Below are positions 20,283 through 29,783 of a stretch of DNA of 64,000 nt, piece after piece; positions within the stretch are counted from its first letter, which is position 1, and each line of letters begins with the position of its first letter. Made by a program: the position numbers and the translations under genes. The stretch comes from Flavobacteriaceae bacterium (GTDB lineage Bacteria > Bacteroidota > Bacteroidia > Flavobacteriales > Flavobacteriaceae), in the NCBI GenBank assembly GCA_025800395.1, contig JAOXRU010000119.1, forward strand, positions 1 to 64,000. Reading direction: 5' to 3'. Under the pieces are notes generated by a model. The model was not told the origin of the DNA and did not search any database. It saw only the letters and a list, made by a program, of their open reading frames with translations.

Positions 20283-23200
20283 TTAGAAATTCAATTTGCG
20301 ATTCTTCAACCAACTAAGAATCCCCAAAACAAAAACACTAGCTACAGTATACCATACAAAAGTAGGTGTGATAACCTGATCTCCACTAGCATAGGAATGT
20401 AATCCTGATAGATAAAAGTTGACGCCAAAGTATGTCATCATGATACTAGCGAAAGCAATCACACTTACAAAGTTGAACAACCATTTTCCTTTTAATGCAG
20501 GAATCAATCTCATATGAATAACAAAGGCGTATACCATAATGGAGATTAATGCCCAGGTTTCTTTTGGATCCCATCCCCAATATCGTCCCCAGCTTTCATT
20601 GGCCCACATACCACCCAAAAAGTTTCCTATAGTAAGCATTATCAATCCTATAGTAAGCACCATTTCATTGATAATCGTAAGCTCTTTGATGTGCAATCCG
20701 ATTGTTTCCTTGTTGGCTTTGTTTGCCAAAAGTATCAAAACCATATTCACCACACCAAGTATCATACCTAAGGTAAATGGCCCATAACTCCCTACGATAA
20801 CGGCAACGTGTATCATCAGCCAATAACTATCCAATACGGGAACCAAATTGCCAATTTCGGGGTCTACCCAGTTTTGATTGGCAATAAATAGCAACATACA
20901 ACTTACAAAAGTGGTTGCAGCTAATGTCAGATCACTTTTTCTTCCATAATATATTCCGACTGCCATAGTCGCCCAAGCTACGTACAGTATACTTTCGTAA
21001 GCATCGGACCAAGGTGCATGCCCAGAGATATACCAACGCATAGCAAGCCCTAGTATATGTGCAACAAACATGAGATAGATGAGATATTTGAACACTTTTA
21101 TAATACCCCTATATATTTTTCTATCTTTAAAAATCTGTAATATCAGAAGCAAAAACAACAAGCCACCCAACAAAGCATAGTAGCGAAACAGTTTATTAAA
21201 AACATCGATTTTGTTATAAGTGATTTCTGCTTGAATTTTTCTGTCGGAGGGCATAACCGTCTGACCGTATTTCTTTTGGTTGTCTTTAAGCGCTTGTAGC
21301 ATTTTATCTGCTCCCGTATAATCTCCAGTTTTTTGCGCAGATCGAAGATTCATCAAATAATAAGGTATGGCATTTTTGATAAAATTCCCATATAGGCTGT
21401 CTTGCTCAAATTTTCCGGAATTGAAATCTACTGGTGACACCCATTTATTGTTGTCATCATTCAACAAAGGAAATATGCGCAACAGGGTTCCTCCCAAAGC
21501 CTGATTGAGTAATCCCAATTTTTGATCGCTTTTAATAAAATCTTTCTGAAACGAATTTGGGGTATTCGTCGCATAAGCATCTTTCAAATATGGTTGTAGC
21601 TTATAATTCCCTTGTGCGTCAAAGAAATCTAATGCCTTACCCATATTCTGCCCATCAGGAATTTCCAAAACCCTACGTATACTATCATTTTTCCAGTCCA
21701 AATGAATCATTTCCATATTGTACCACAAACTAGGATGTAGCATCATGGCCAAAAACACCTGATCAGAATTGAGTCCTTTATATTTGTTTTTCCGTGTTGT
21801 TTTGCGGAGTAATTCACTGGAAAAGGTGTTGATAGGCTTCATTCTTCCTCCCGCATCTTGTATGACTAAAGCACCAAATTTCTTGGCATGTGCAGCATCT
21901 ACTTTCAGGGTTTGAAATACCGAATCGATCTGCTCTTTTGTGGGTCTTTGATGCTCTGTATGTGCAGTAGATTGCCCTTGGACGGACAAAACTGTAAGCA
22001 ACAAGATACCCATCAAAATTTTGGTTTTCTGCTTGCGCACTCTTTCCAATTGCCTCTTCAAATCCATAAATCGGGTATTTCCAACAAAAAGGCTTGCTAG
22101 CATTCCGAAATAAAGCAAGAAATAACCCACATAGGTTATCCATTTTCCCCAAAAATCGTGACTTACAGATAATACGGTACCCTTTTCATCTCTGGTATCA
22201 AAACTAGACTGAAAAAAACGATATCCCTTATGATCCAAAACATGGTTCATATAAATATCATAATCAAAACTAGGTTCATCTTGTACGGTAACTTTACTCG
22301 TAAATGACTTATAACTAGATTCTGTTCCTGGATATTTTTCTGCTATAAAATCGTTGAGTTTTACCGAAAAAGGCAAAGTATATCCCAAAGAACCATAATT
22401 AATATTAAAATCGAGACCTCCTAAAGACAATTTTGTAGGAGCATTCAGCCTTCCTTTACTTCCCAATATGGCGACCGACTGCGTTTGATCTTGGACAGTG
22501 ATATCCAACAACAAGGCATCCTGATCGTTTTCGGTTTGATCCGATTTGGATATTTGCTGTACTTTATAGACCCCGTGCATAGGCGTATTGGGCAGTACAA
22601 ATTGCATGCTACCTACTCTATATAGCGAGCGCAACATCAAAGGCTGCACACTATCCGCTTTTACTATTCCTTCCAAACGATCGGCCATTCGCATAAAAGT
22701 ACCATCCCATGGCATCTGTATGGTCTGTATGGAGTCTTCTATACGGATGTTGATAGCACCCTCTGTTTGTTTGTTGAATGAAAATAAAACATTGTGTACA
22801 CTGGCTACTTCACCCTCTTCCACAAAATGATCGTGTCTATTGCCCCCACTAGATTCTACCAATTTGATGTATTTTTTTCCAGAGGGATCTTCTACCAATG
22901 TTTCTTCCGCATGGGAAACAAATCCTTTGTAAGCTACTTTTACAGGTGTTTGGTTGAAATCCGATTTCCATGGCAAAGAGCTTCGTTTTCCTTCTGCCGT
23001 CACCAAAATAGGTTCTTGTAGCACTTTGCGTACCTTCTCCCCATCCTTCATACCGTCCATTCTAACGGTAAGAAAAGTACGATCGGACATAAATACGTTT
23101 TCGCTCGCACCTTCTCGTATACTCATCATACCTTCGTAGCTGATATATCTGGTCACAAATGCTCCCACAATAATCAGTACCCAAGACAAATGCAACATCA

Positions 23201-23489
23201 ATACTGTCCATTTCGATTTTTGAAATAAATTGTATTTTTTGATGTTTCCAATGAAATTAATCATAAAAAACAACATGATCCATTCAAACCAACGGGTGTT
23301 ATAAATATAGATACGTGCTGTATCGGTACTATACCAATGCTCTATAAAGGTTCCTAAAGCCATAGCTACAGCAAACAATACGAACAAAATTGCCATTAAT
23401 TTGGTAGAAAAGAGATACTTTTTAAAGAAGTCAGTCATAGTGGTAGTTCCATAAAAATCAATGCGACAAAAATACATTGTTTTTTGCAA
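20283..23489 (-). CDS. ccsBA: Fused cytochrome c biogenesis protein (ResB/CcsB + CcsA); start probably 23438
   Basis: 1068 aa; ResB-like N-terminus; CcsA 'WGWDPKETWALISIMVYAFVIHMRL' haem-handling motif; multiple TM segments. Confidence 0.93.
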   Translation of the reverse strand: MQKTMYFCRIDFYGTTTMTDFFKKYLFSTKLMAILFVLFAVAMALGTFIEHWYSTDTARIYIYNTRWFEWIMLFFMINFIGNIKKYNLFQKSKWTVLMLHLSWVLIIVGAFVTRYISYEGMMSIREGASENVFMSDRTFLTVRMDGMKDGEKVRKVLQEPILVTAEGKRSSLPWKSDFNQTPVKVAYKGFVSHAEETLVEDPSGKKYIKLVESSGGNRHDHFVEEGEVASVHNVLFSFNKQTEGAINIRIEDSIQTIQMPWDGTFMRMADRLEGIVKADSVQPLMLRSLYRVGSMQFVLPNTPMHGVYKVQQISKSDQTENDQDALLLDITVQDQTQSVAILGSKGRLNAPTKLSLGGLDFNINYGSLGYTLPFSVKLNDFIAEKYPGTESSYKSFTSKVTVQDEPSFDYDIYMNHVLDHKGYRFFQSSFDTRDEKGTVLSVSHDFWGKWITYVGYFLLYFGMLASLFVGNTRFMDLKRQLERVRKQKTKILMGILLLTVLSVQGQSTAHTEHQRPTKEQIDSVFQTLKVDAAHAKKFGALVIQDAGGRMKPINTFSSELLRKTTRKNKYKGLNSDQVFLAMMLHPSLWYNMEMIHLDWKNDSIRRVLEIPDGQNMGKALDFFDAQGNYKLQPYLKDAYATNTPNSFQKDFIKSDQKLGLLNQALGGTLLRIFPLLNDDNNKWVSPVDFNSGKFEQDSLYGNFIKNAIPYYLMNLRSAQKTGDYTGADKMLQALKDNQKKYGQTVMPSDRKIQAEITYNKIDVFNKLFRYYALLGGLLFLLLILQIFKDRKIYRGIIKVFKYLIYLMFVAHILGLAMRWYISGHAPWSDAYESILYVAWATMAVGIYYGRKSDLTLAATTFVSCMLLFIANQNWVDPEIGNLVPVLDSYWLMIHVAVIVGSYGPFTLGMILGVVNMVLILLANKANKETIGLHIKELTIINEMVLTIGLIMLTIGNFLGGMWANESWGRYWGWDPKETWALISIMVYAFVIHMRLIPALKGKWLFNFVSVIAFASIMMTYFGVNFYLSGLHSYASGDQVITPTFVWYTVASVFVLGILSWLKNRKLNF

Positions 23490-23545
23490 TAAATTACAGA
23501 CTAGAATCCTAAACTTTCTTTAATACAAACTACTTTGATGGGTTC

Positions 23546-23944
23546 TTAGATGCCCTTACGATGTGTAAAAATATCAATATGAATAAAACTTGCCATTTTT
23601 CGCGCCTTATTTTTGAGAATCTCAGCATTTTCTCCTTCAAAATGGGTGTCGATTGTTTGCATCCACAAATTGAGCCACAATCCAAAATGCTGCTCATTTA
23701 TGGTTCCTTCCACAAAACGATCAACCTTTCGATGAATCTCAATAGGATTCCCCGTATAGTTTCTCTCAAACATCAGATGCATACTCCAAAATCGGGTTAA
23801 CAATTCGAGATGCCTATCCCAATCCCCTATCATGGCATTAAATATAGGTCCTAAGCTTGCTTCCTCCCGTACCTGAGCATAAAACTGATCAACCAAAAAA
23901 GCAACATCTTCTTTATTATCTATGGTTTTTACAATGAAAGACAT
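23546..23944 (-). CDS. Group III truncated haemoglobin
   Basis: 132 aa; 'LVDQFYAQVREEASLGPIFNAMIGDWDRHLELLTRFWSMHLM...Y.GNPIEIHRKVDRFVEGTINEQHFGLWLNLW'. Confidence 0.9.
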   Translation of the reverse strand: MSFIVKTIDNKEDVAFLVDQFYAQVREEASLGPIFNAMIGDWDRHLELLTRFWSMHLMFERNYTGNPIEIHRKVDRFVEGTINEQHFGLWLNLWMQTIDTHFEGENAEILKNKARKMASFIHIDIFTHRKGI

Positions 23945-24042
23945 TTAAGTGTTTTTATTGTAAATTTACTGGTATTTTAACAAGTTTGAAGCTGTCTTCA
24001 AAAAAAATGCGCTTTGGTGACCAGATTGTTTATTTTTGTACC

Positions 24043-24810
24043 ATGATTAAAATTACCCTTATTGGAGCTGGCAATGTCGCCCAGCACTTGTATAGAGCAA
24101 TACAACAATCTCCCAGTTGCGAGATGGTACAATGGTATGCCCGAAACCTCGACCGTATTTATAAATACCAAGAAGAAGTAAAACTCTGTGACCAAATAAA
24201 GTCGCTGGAAACTGCAGATGTTTACATATTGGCTATTTCCGACGATGCTATTGTACCTTTCGCACAAGTATTGCCTCCTTTGGGGGGACTATTGGTGCAT
24301 ACCTCTGGCACAGTAGGCATGCATCAATTGCCAAAACAATTTCGCAGAGGGGTTTTATATCCCATTCAAACCTTCAGTTCAGATGTTGCCATGCCTTTTG
24401 ACCAGGTTCCTTTTTGCTTGGAGGCCGAACAAAAATCAGATATGCAACTGCTCAAATCTATAGCAAGTAGTTTTGGATGCCCAACTTATAAAATGAGTTC
24501 GAGTAGCAGAGCGCATATACATTTGGCTGCTGTGTTTGTCAACAATTTCACCAATCAATTATATCGTATCGGACATGAAATTACGGAATCGCAAGGAATC
24601 CACTTTGATATATTAAAACCTCTCATTAGAGAAACAGCCAATAAAGTCCAAGAACAATCTCCTTATCGCTCCCAAACAGGCCCCGCCAAGAGAGGAGATA
24701 AAAAAACAATTAAAAAACATCATAAACTTTTACATGAGCGAGAAGATTTTATGAAAATATACCAACAGCTTACCAATTCAATAGCAAAAACACATGGAAA
24801 AAAATTATAA
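24043..24810 (+). CDS. Rossmann-like + DUF2520 domain protein
   Basis: Start MIKITLIGAGNVAQHLYRAIQ at 24043 inside the longer listed ORF (23986); DUF2520-like C-terminal half 'HLAAVFVNNFTNQLYRIGHEI...TGPAKRGDKKTIKKH'. Confidence 0.88.
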   Translation: MIKITLIGAGNVAQHLYRAIQQSPSCEMVQWYARNLDRIYKYQEEVKLCDQIKSLETADVYILAISDDAIVPFAQVLPPLGGLLVHTSGTVGMHQLPKQFRRGVLYPIQTFSSDVAMPFDQVPFCLEAEQKSDMQLLKSIASSFGCPTYKMSSSSRAHIHLAAVFVNNFTNQLYRIGHEITESQGIHFDILKPLIRETANKVQEQSPYRSQTGPAKRGDKKTIKKHHKLLHEREDFMKIYQQLTNSIAKTHGKKL

Positions 24811-25321
24811 AGAGTATTTAGGCCAAATCACCACCTTCATTTTTGATGTAGACGGTGTGCTTACCGACGGCACGGTCACCATTACCTCAAATGGAGATAT
24901 GCTTAGACGCATGAACATCAAAGATGGTTATGCCCTAAAAACTGCAGTGGATAAAGGATATCATGTATGCATTATTTCTGGAGGAACCAACGAAGGTGTA
25001 AGACAACGTCTACGAGGTTTGGGTATTACCGATATTTATTTGGGTGCACATCACAAAATGGAGCAATTTGAGGAGTATTGTGAAATGTATGACATTCGTC
25101 CAGAACAAATTTTATATATGGGGGATGATTTGCCAGATATTCCCGTGATGAAAGAGGTGATTTTGCCAAGCTGTCCTCAAGATGCTGCTGCCGAAGTTAA
25201 AGCGATTTCCAAATACGTCTCGCACAAAAATGGAGGAAATGGCGCAGCACGAGACATTATCGAACAGGTACTGAAAGTGCAAGGTAAGTGGAACCAAAAT
25301 ATTTCTGCCAAATATGATTGA
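24794..25321 (+). CDS. KdsC-like HAD phosphatase
   Basis: 175 aa; 'FIFDVDGVLTDGTVTITSNGDMLRRMNIKDGYALKTAVDKGY...ISGGTNEGVRQRLRGLGITDIYLGAHHK...YMGDDLPDIPVM'. Confidence 0.92.
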   Translation: MEKNYKEYLGQITTFIFDVDGVLTDGTVTITSNGDMLRRMNIKDGYALKTAVDKGYHVCIISGGTNEGVRQRLRGLGITDIYLGAHHKMEQFEEYCEMYDIRPEQILYMGDDLPDIPVMKEVILPSCPQDAAAEVKAISKYVSHKNGGNGAARDIIEQVLKVQGKWNQNISAKYD

Positions 25322-25907
25322 ATCCATTTTAAAAAACAAGAAACTCGTTCTCGCATCGGGTTCTCCCAGAAGGCAGCAATTTCTAAAAGATCTCCAACTT
25401 CCTTTTCGCATACAAGTTAAAGAAATAGACGAAGTCTATCCTGCACATTTGGAAGGAGCTGCCATTAGTGATTACTTGGCTGTACTCAAAGCTAAAGCTT
25501 TTGAAAACGAATTAAAAAAGGAGGAGATCCTGATCACTTCCGACACTATAGTTTGGCATCAAAATAAAGCCTTAGGAAAACCAAAATCCTACCAAGAAGC
25601 TTTTGATATGCTAAAGTCTCTGAGCAATACAAGCCACGAAGTTATTAGCTCTATATGTTTGAGCAGCAACAAACACCAAGAAGTTGTACATCATACAACC
25701 AAAGTCTGGTTTAAATCGCTTAGCGATCGAGAAATCAACTATTATATATCCCAATATGAACCATACGACAAGGCTGGGGCATATGGAATCCAAGAATGGA
25801 TTGGATTAATTGGTGTGATACGCATAGAGGGTTCCTATTTCAATGTTATGGGAATGCCAACACAGTTATTGATAGAGGAACTGACAAAATTTGTTGCCAA
25901 AAACTAG
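25314..25907 (+). CDS. maf: Maf-like nucleotide pyrophosphatase
   Basis: 197 aa; 'LVLASGSPRRQQFLKDL...ITSDTIVWHQNKALGKPKSYQEAFDMLKSLSN.SHEVISSI...DKAGAYGIQEW'. Confidence 0.94.
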   Translation: MIESILKNKKLVLASGSPRRQQFLKDLQLPFRIQVKEIDEVYPAHLEGAAISDYLAVLKAKAFENELKKEEILITSDTIVWHQNKALGKPKSYQEAFDMLKSLSNTSHEVISSICLSSNKHQEVVHHTTKVWFKSLSDREINYYISQYEPYDKAGAYGIQEWIGLIGVIRIEGSYFNVMGMPTQLLIEELTKFVAKN

Positions 25908-26926
25908 GCTTCTCTTCGAATAAAGTCACTTATCAATAACGCAACTAACTTACCAAAATGCAACTCTCGTTTCTTTAGCAAGCTGCTTTCGCATATGTGC
26001 AAATAAACCACTTCACATTGGTCTTTAATTTGATAGACCATATGTCTAATTTCTCGAGGATGAAAACCCTCCGAACTCATGGCACTAGATGGATAATTTT
26101 GAACAGCGTCCATATCCAGCTCCAGTCCCAAAGGTGCATTCTGATGGGTGTTTATCGTAGATTGAACCGCCTTTTTTAAGCTCCGTTGTTTTCTTAAAAA
26201 CACTTCTTCAAAACTGATGTATTCTAAATCTTGGTTTTGTTCGAATGCTTGCAATGCGTGCGGATCTATATAGCTTTCGTGCAATCCTATAGCGGTATAT
26301 CTTTTTAAAAAACCTTCGTGAAAAGCATAGGAGAATCCATTGCCACTATGTCTTCCTTCCAGAGTGCGAAAATCAGCATGCGCATCTATATTTACCGCAT
26401 CTATAGCTTGGTTTTTCCCCAATGCCACACCTTTTATCAAACCATAGCAGTTGTTGTGCCCTCCTCCGACTACAATAAGCTTTTTACCTGCTTGAGCTAC
26501 TATGGCTGTGTAATGTGCCACTAGTTTGTCTAGAGATTCCACTGCCGCTCTTGCTTTTTTTAGTTTCTTAGCAAGGTTTAGATCCGCTTTTTGGATAAAA
26601 TCATAGTCTGAAGTTTCAAATCCAATTCGTCCCAAAAACAAAATATCACTTCCTTGGTGGAGCCTTTGGTGCTGCATATTGCAGAAATATTGCAAAATGG
26701 TTTCCAAACTTTGTCTACTTCCTCTCTTACCATAATTGGCATACACTCCCATATCTTCGGGTAAACCCAACAACACAAAAGGAGCTTTACACTGCCGAAT
26801 GGCTATGGGTATATTTTTATCGGAAGCTAGAAATTGTATTCGCTCTCCTAGTTTTATTTCTCCTTTTCGTTTCCGTAATAAAGAGGCAATATAGGCTGAG
26901 GTTCCCAACCAAAATGTAGCAGGCAT
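25904..26926 (-). CDS. Arginase/formimidoylglutamase-family protein
   Basis: Likely start MPATFWLG at 26926 (listed ORF to 26995); 'VVGGGHNNCYGLIKG', 'AVNIDAHADFRTLEGRHSGNGFSYA', 'GLELDMDAVQNYPSSA' metal-binding motifs. Confidence 0.85.
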   Translation of the reverse strand: MPATFWLGTSAYIASLLRKRKGEIKLGERIQFLASDKNIPIAIRQCKAPFVLLGLPEDMGVYANYGKRGSRQSLETILQYFCNMQHQRLHQGSDILFLGRIGFETSDYDFIQKADLNLAKKLKKARAAVESLDKLVAHYTAIVAQAGKKLIVVGGGHNNCYGLIKGVALGKNQAIDAVNIDAHADFRTLEGRHSGNGFSYAFHEGFLKRYTAIGLHESYIDPHALQAFEQNQDLEYISFEEVFLRKQRSLKKAVQSTINTHQNAPLGLELDMDAVQNYPSSAMSSEGFHPREIRHMVYQIKDQCEVVYLHICESSLLKKRELHFGKLVALLISDFIRREA

Positions 26927-27028
26927 ACATGAAATTTTAAAATAAAAGTAAATCGAAAAATCTAAACCACAAATTTTATCGTATATATTTTGCATTTAAA
27001 ATTTTTGCAGCAATCAACGAATTTCATT

Positions 27029-27916
27029 ATGACTGGAAAAAAAAGTAACAACGGATTAATGGTGTTAGCAGCTCTTTTAGCAGTAGTGCTTATAGGGACT
27101 ATCATCTACACAGTGACTTTGTATCAAGACAAAGTAAAAACAGAAGAAACTCTTACGCAAGAAAAAGGTAGAGTTCTCGAAAGTTTAAACAGCTTGCAAT
27201 CGGAATACGAAAAAGCAATAATGGAGAGTAATGCCACCAATGAGGAATTGGTTGAGGCTAGAGACCGCATTGCCAAGTATATCGATTCGGTAAAAGCAAT
27301 GAAAGCGGATATCAAATATTTGTTTCGTTACAAAAACCAAGTTGCGGTTCTAAAAAGAGAACGCGCTGCTTTGATGCGCAAAGTGGATTCTTTGACGCAA
27401 ACCAACACATTGCTTACCAGTACTATAGACAGTACTTTGGTCGAGATTGAAAAACAATCAGTTTTTAGAGACTCTCTCATTGTCCAAAACACCCAATTGG
27501 CCGATGCTGTCCGTTCTGGTTCTGCTTTGAGTATTTCCAAAATCAATGTTTCTGGTGTAAAGGTTAGAAACAGTGGAAAAATGGTAGAAACTGCCCGTGC
27601 TCGAAGAATTGACAAAATCAAAATTTGCTTTACCGTAAACAACAACAAGATTGCTACTGCTGGCGATCGCAAATTCTATATTGAATTGCTAGATCCTCAA
27701 GGCAATGTAATGGGTGAAAAAACACCTATAGAAGTTGAAGGAAAACCTGTTCTAACAGCTAGCAAAATGGTCGGTTTTTATTACGAAAATGCCAATCTAG
27801 ACGTTTGTGATTTTGTTATCAAACCAGGGGACGGATTTCAAAAAGGAGAATATCTAGCGTCTATCTATGACGACAACTTGGAATATCTTATAAGCAACAA
27901 ATTCACTTTGAAATAA
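27029..27916 (+). CDS. Hypothetical membrane-anchored coiled-coil protein
   Basis: Start MTGKKSNNGLMVLAALLAVVLIGTIIYTV at 27029 inside the longer ORF; one TM helix, heptad-rich region, beta-rich C-terminus. Confidence 0.75.
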   Translation: MTGKKSNNGLMVLAALLAVVLIGTIIYTVTLYQDKVKTEETLTQEKGRVLESLNSLQSEYEKAIMESNATNEELVEARDRIAKYIDSVKAMKADIKYLFRYKNQVAVLKRERAALMRKVDSLTQTNTLLTSTIDSTLVEIEKQSVFRDSLIVQNTQLADAVRSGSALSISKINVSGVKVRNSGKMVETARARRIDKIKICFTVNNNKIATAGDRKFYIELLDPQGNVMGEKTPIEVEGKPVLTASKMVGFYYENANLDVCDFVIKPGDGFQKGEYLASIYDDNLEYLISNKFTLK

Positions 27917-27944
27917 CACACGATTAACACTTAAATTTAAAAGA

Positions 27945-27973
27945 GGGGGTCTTTATCTAAGGCCCTTTTTTTT
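27945..27973 (+). terminator. Rho-independent terminator
   Basis: GGGTC-TTTATCTAA-GGCCC followed by 8 T, 30 nt after the stop at 27916. Confidence 0.7.
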
Positions 27974-29678
27974 ATGTGGTCTGTGCTATTGGTTTTCTTT
28001 TTCCAAATATCCCTTGTAAGATCATGGCCAACAAAATAACCACCGCACACCCAAAAGCATTTAGCCACAAATAGGTCATCCAATCCAAATAATATACTAC
28101 TACAACCGCAATCTGTGTGAGCACAGCTGCATAAAAAACAGCATTGCCACGTATCCATTTAAAGAAAAATGCCAATAAAAACACCCCCAAAACATTACCA
28201 TAAAATATAGAACCGATGATATTTACCAATTGTATGAGATTGTCAAACAAATCGGCTACACAAGCTATTCCTATAGCAATTATCCCCCAGCTTAAAGTGA
28301 AAAACTTAGAAGCTCTTAGAAAGTGATTGTCTTCTTTGTCGTCTTTGCGATTGCGCTTGTACAAATCAATTGCAGTGATCGTACCCAAAGCATTGAGCTC
28401 GGAAGCTGTTGAGGACATAGCTGCACTAAGAATTACAGCCAACAAAAGACCAATCAAGCCTTTGGGTAATTTGTTTAAAATAAAATGTATAAAAACATAG
28501 TCTTTATCATTGGTTTCTAGGTTCGAATCTGCTTTTTCAATCCAATTTTTTGCCTCTTGTCGTAGCACTAAATCTTTAGTATTGAGTATTCTTATTTGCT
28601 CTTTGGTATCGTTGATTGCATAAAGATCGTTGTGATCGAGTGCCGTAGCATACTTTTCTTGGGCTATCTTTTTCTCCTTTTCCAACTCCTCATACTTGGT
28701 CTCTACAGCACTATACTGTGAAGCATATGCAGAATTTTGAACAGCTTCTACCGCAACTGGATTAAAGTTCAACGGAGCATGATTGAATTGGTAGTACACA
28801 AATACCATTACCCCTACCAAGAGTATAAAAAATTGCATCGGCACCTTCAACAAGCCATTAAAAACTAAACCTAACTGACTCTCTCTAATAGACTTGCCAG
28901 ACAAATACCGTTGCACTTGACTCTGATCCGTACCAAAATAGGACAAAGCCAAGAAGAATCCTCCTGTAAGTCCAGACCACATGGTATACCTACTGGAGGC
29001 ATCAAATGTAAAATCGAGGATTTGGAGCTTATCATTAGCCCCAGCAATCTTCATTGCCTTCGAAAAATTGATATCGTTGGGCAAGCTATCGAGTATCAAA
29101 AAGAAAGCAACAAACATGCCTCCCATGATGATAAACATTTGTTGTTTTTGAGTAACATTAACCGCTTTGGTACCACCACTTACCGTGTAGATGGTTACAA
29201 TGGAACCTATAATGATATTGAGTAAAATTAGATCCCAACCCAATACTGCAGAAAGAATAATAGATGGTGCAAAAATGGTAATACCCGCAGCCAACCCTCT
29301 TTGGATGAGAAAAAGCAAAGCTGTAAGTGTTCGGGTTTTCAGATCAAATCGCTGTTCCAAAAATTCATAGGCCGTAAATACTTGTAAACGATGATAAATA
29401 GGTATAAAAACCAAACATATCACCACCATTGCCAAGGGCAATCCAAAATAAAATTGTACAAAACCCATACCCGAATGAAAGGCTTGTCCAGGGGTAGATA
29501 AAAAGGTAATTGCACTAGCTTGGGTTGCCATTACAGACAAACCTACTGTCCACCACTTTGCCTCTCTGCCCCCGAGAACATAATCTTTAACATCGGCTGC
29601 CCCTTTTGTTTTCCATATACCGTAGCCTACAATAAAAAGAAGGGTTCCCGACAATATAATCCAATCCAATTGCTCCAT
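27972..29678 (-). CDS. Sodium:solute symporter family protein
   Basis: 568 aa, ~13 TM; 'YVLGGREAKWWTVGLSVMATQASAITFLSTPGQAF', 'LSYFGTDQSQVQRYLSGKS'. Confidence 0.92.
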   Translation of the reverse strand: MEQLDWIILSGTLLFIVGYGIWKTKGAADVKDYVLGGREAKWWTVGLSVMATQASAITFLSTPGQAFHSGMGFVQFYFGLPLAMVVICLVFIPIYHRLQVFTAYEFLEQRFDLKTRTLTALLFLIQRGLAAGITIFAPSIILSAVLGWDLILLNIIIGSIVTIYTVSGGTKAVNVTQKQQMFIIMGGMFVAFFLILDSLPNDINFSKAMKIAGANDKLQILDFTFDASSRYTMWSGLTGGFFLALSYFGTDQSQVQRYLSGKSIRESQLGLVFNGLLKVPMQFFILLVGVMVFVYYQFNHAPLNFNPVAVEAVQNSAYASQYSAVETKYEELEKEKKIAQEKYATALDHNDLYAINDTKEQIRILNTKDLVLRQEAKNWIEKADSNLETNDKDYVFIHFILNKLPKGLIGLLLAVILSAAMSSTASELNALGTITAIDLYKRNRKDDKEDNHFLRASKFFTLSWGIIAIGIACVADLFDNLIQLVNIIGSIFYGNVLGVFLLAFFFKWIRGNAVFYAAVLTQIAVVVVYYLDWMTYLWLNAFGCAVVILLAMILQGIFGKRKPIAQTT

Positions 29679-29783
29679 GTTAGCTAAAGTTGCTCATAAT
29701 AAAATAAAAAACTATTATGTATAACACATTGAAAAACAACACCAAACTATATCGCTTTTTCCATACCGACTTTTCTTTCATGA

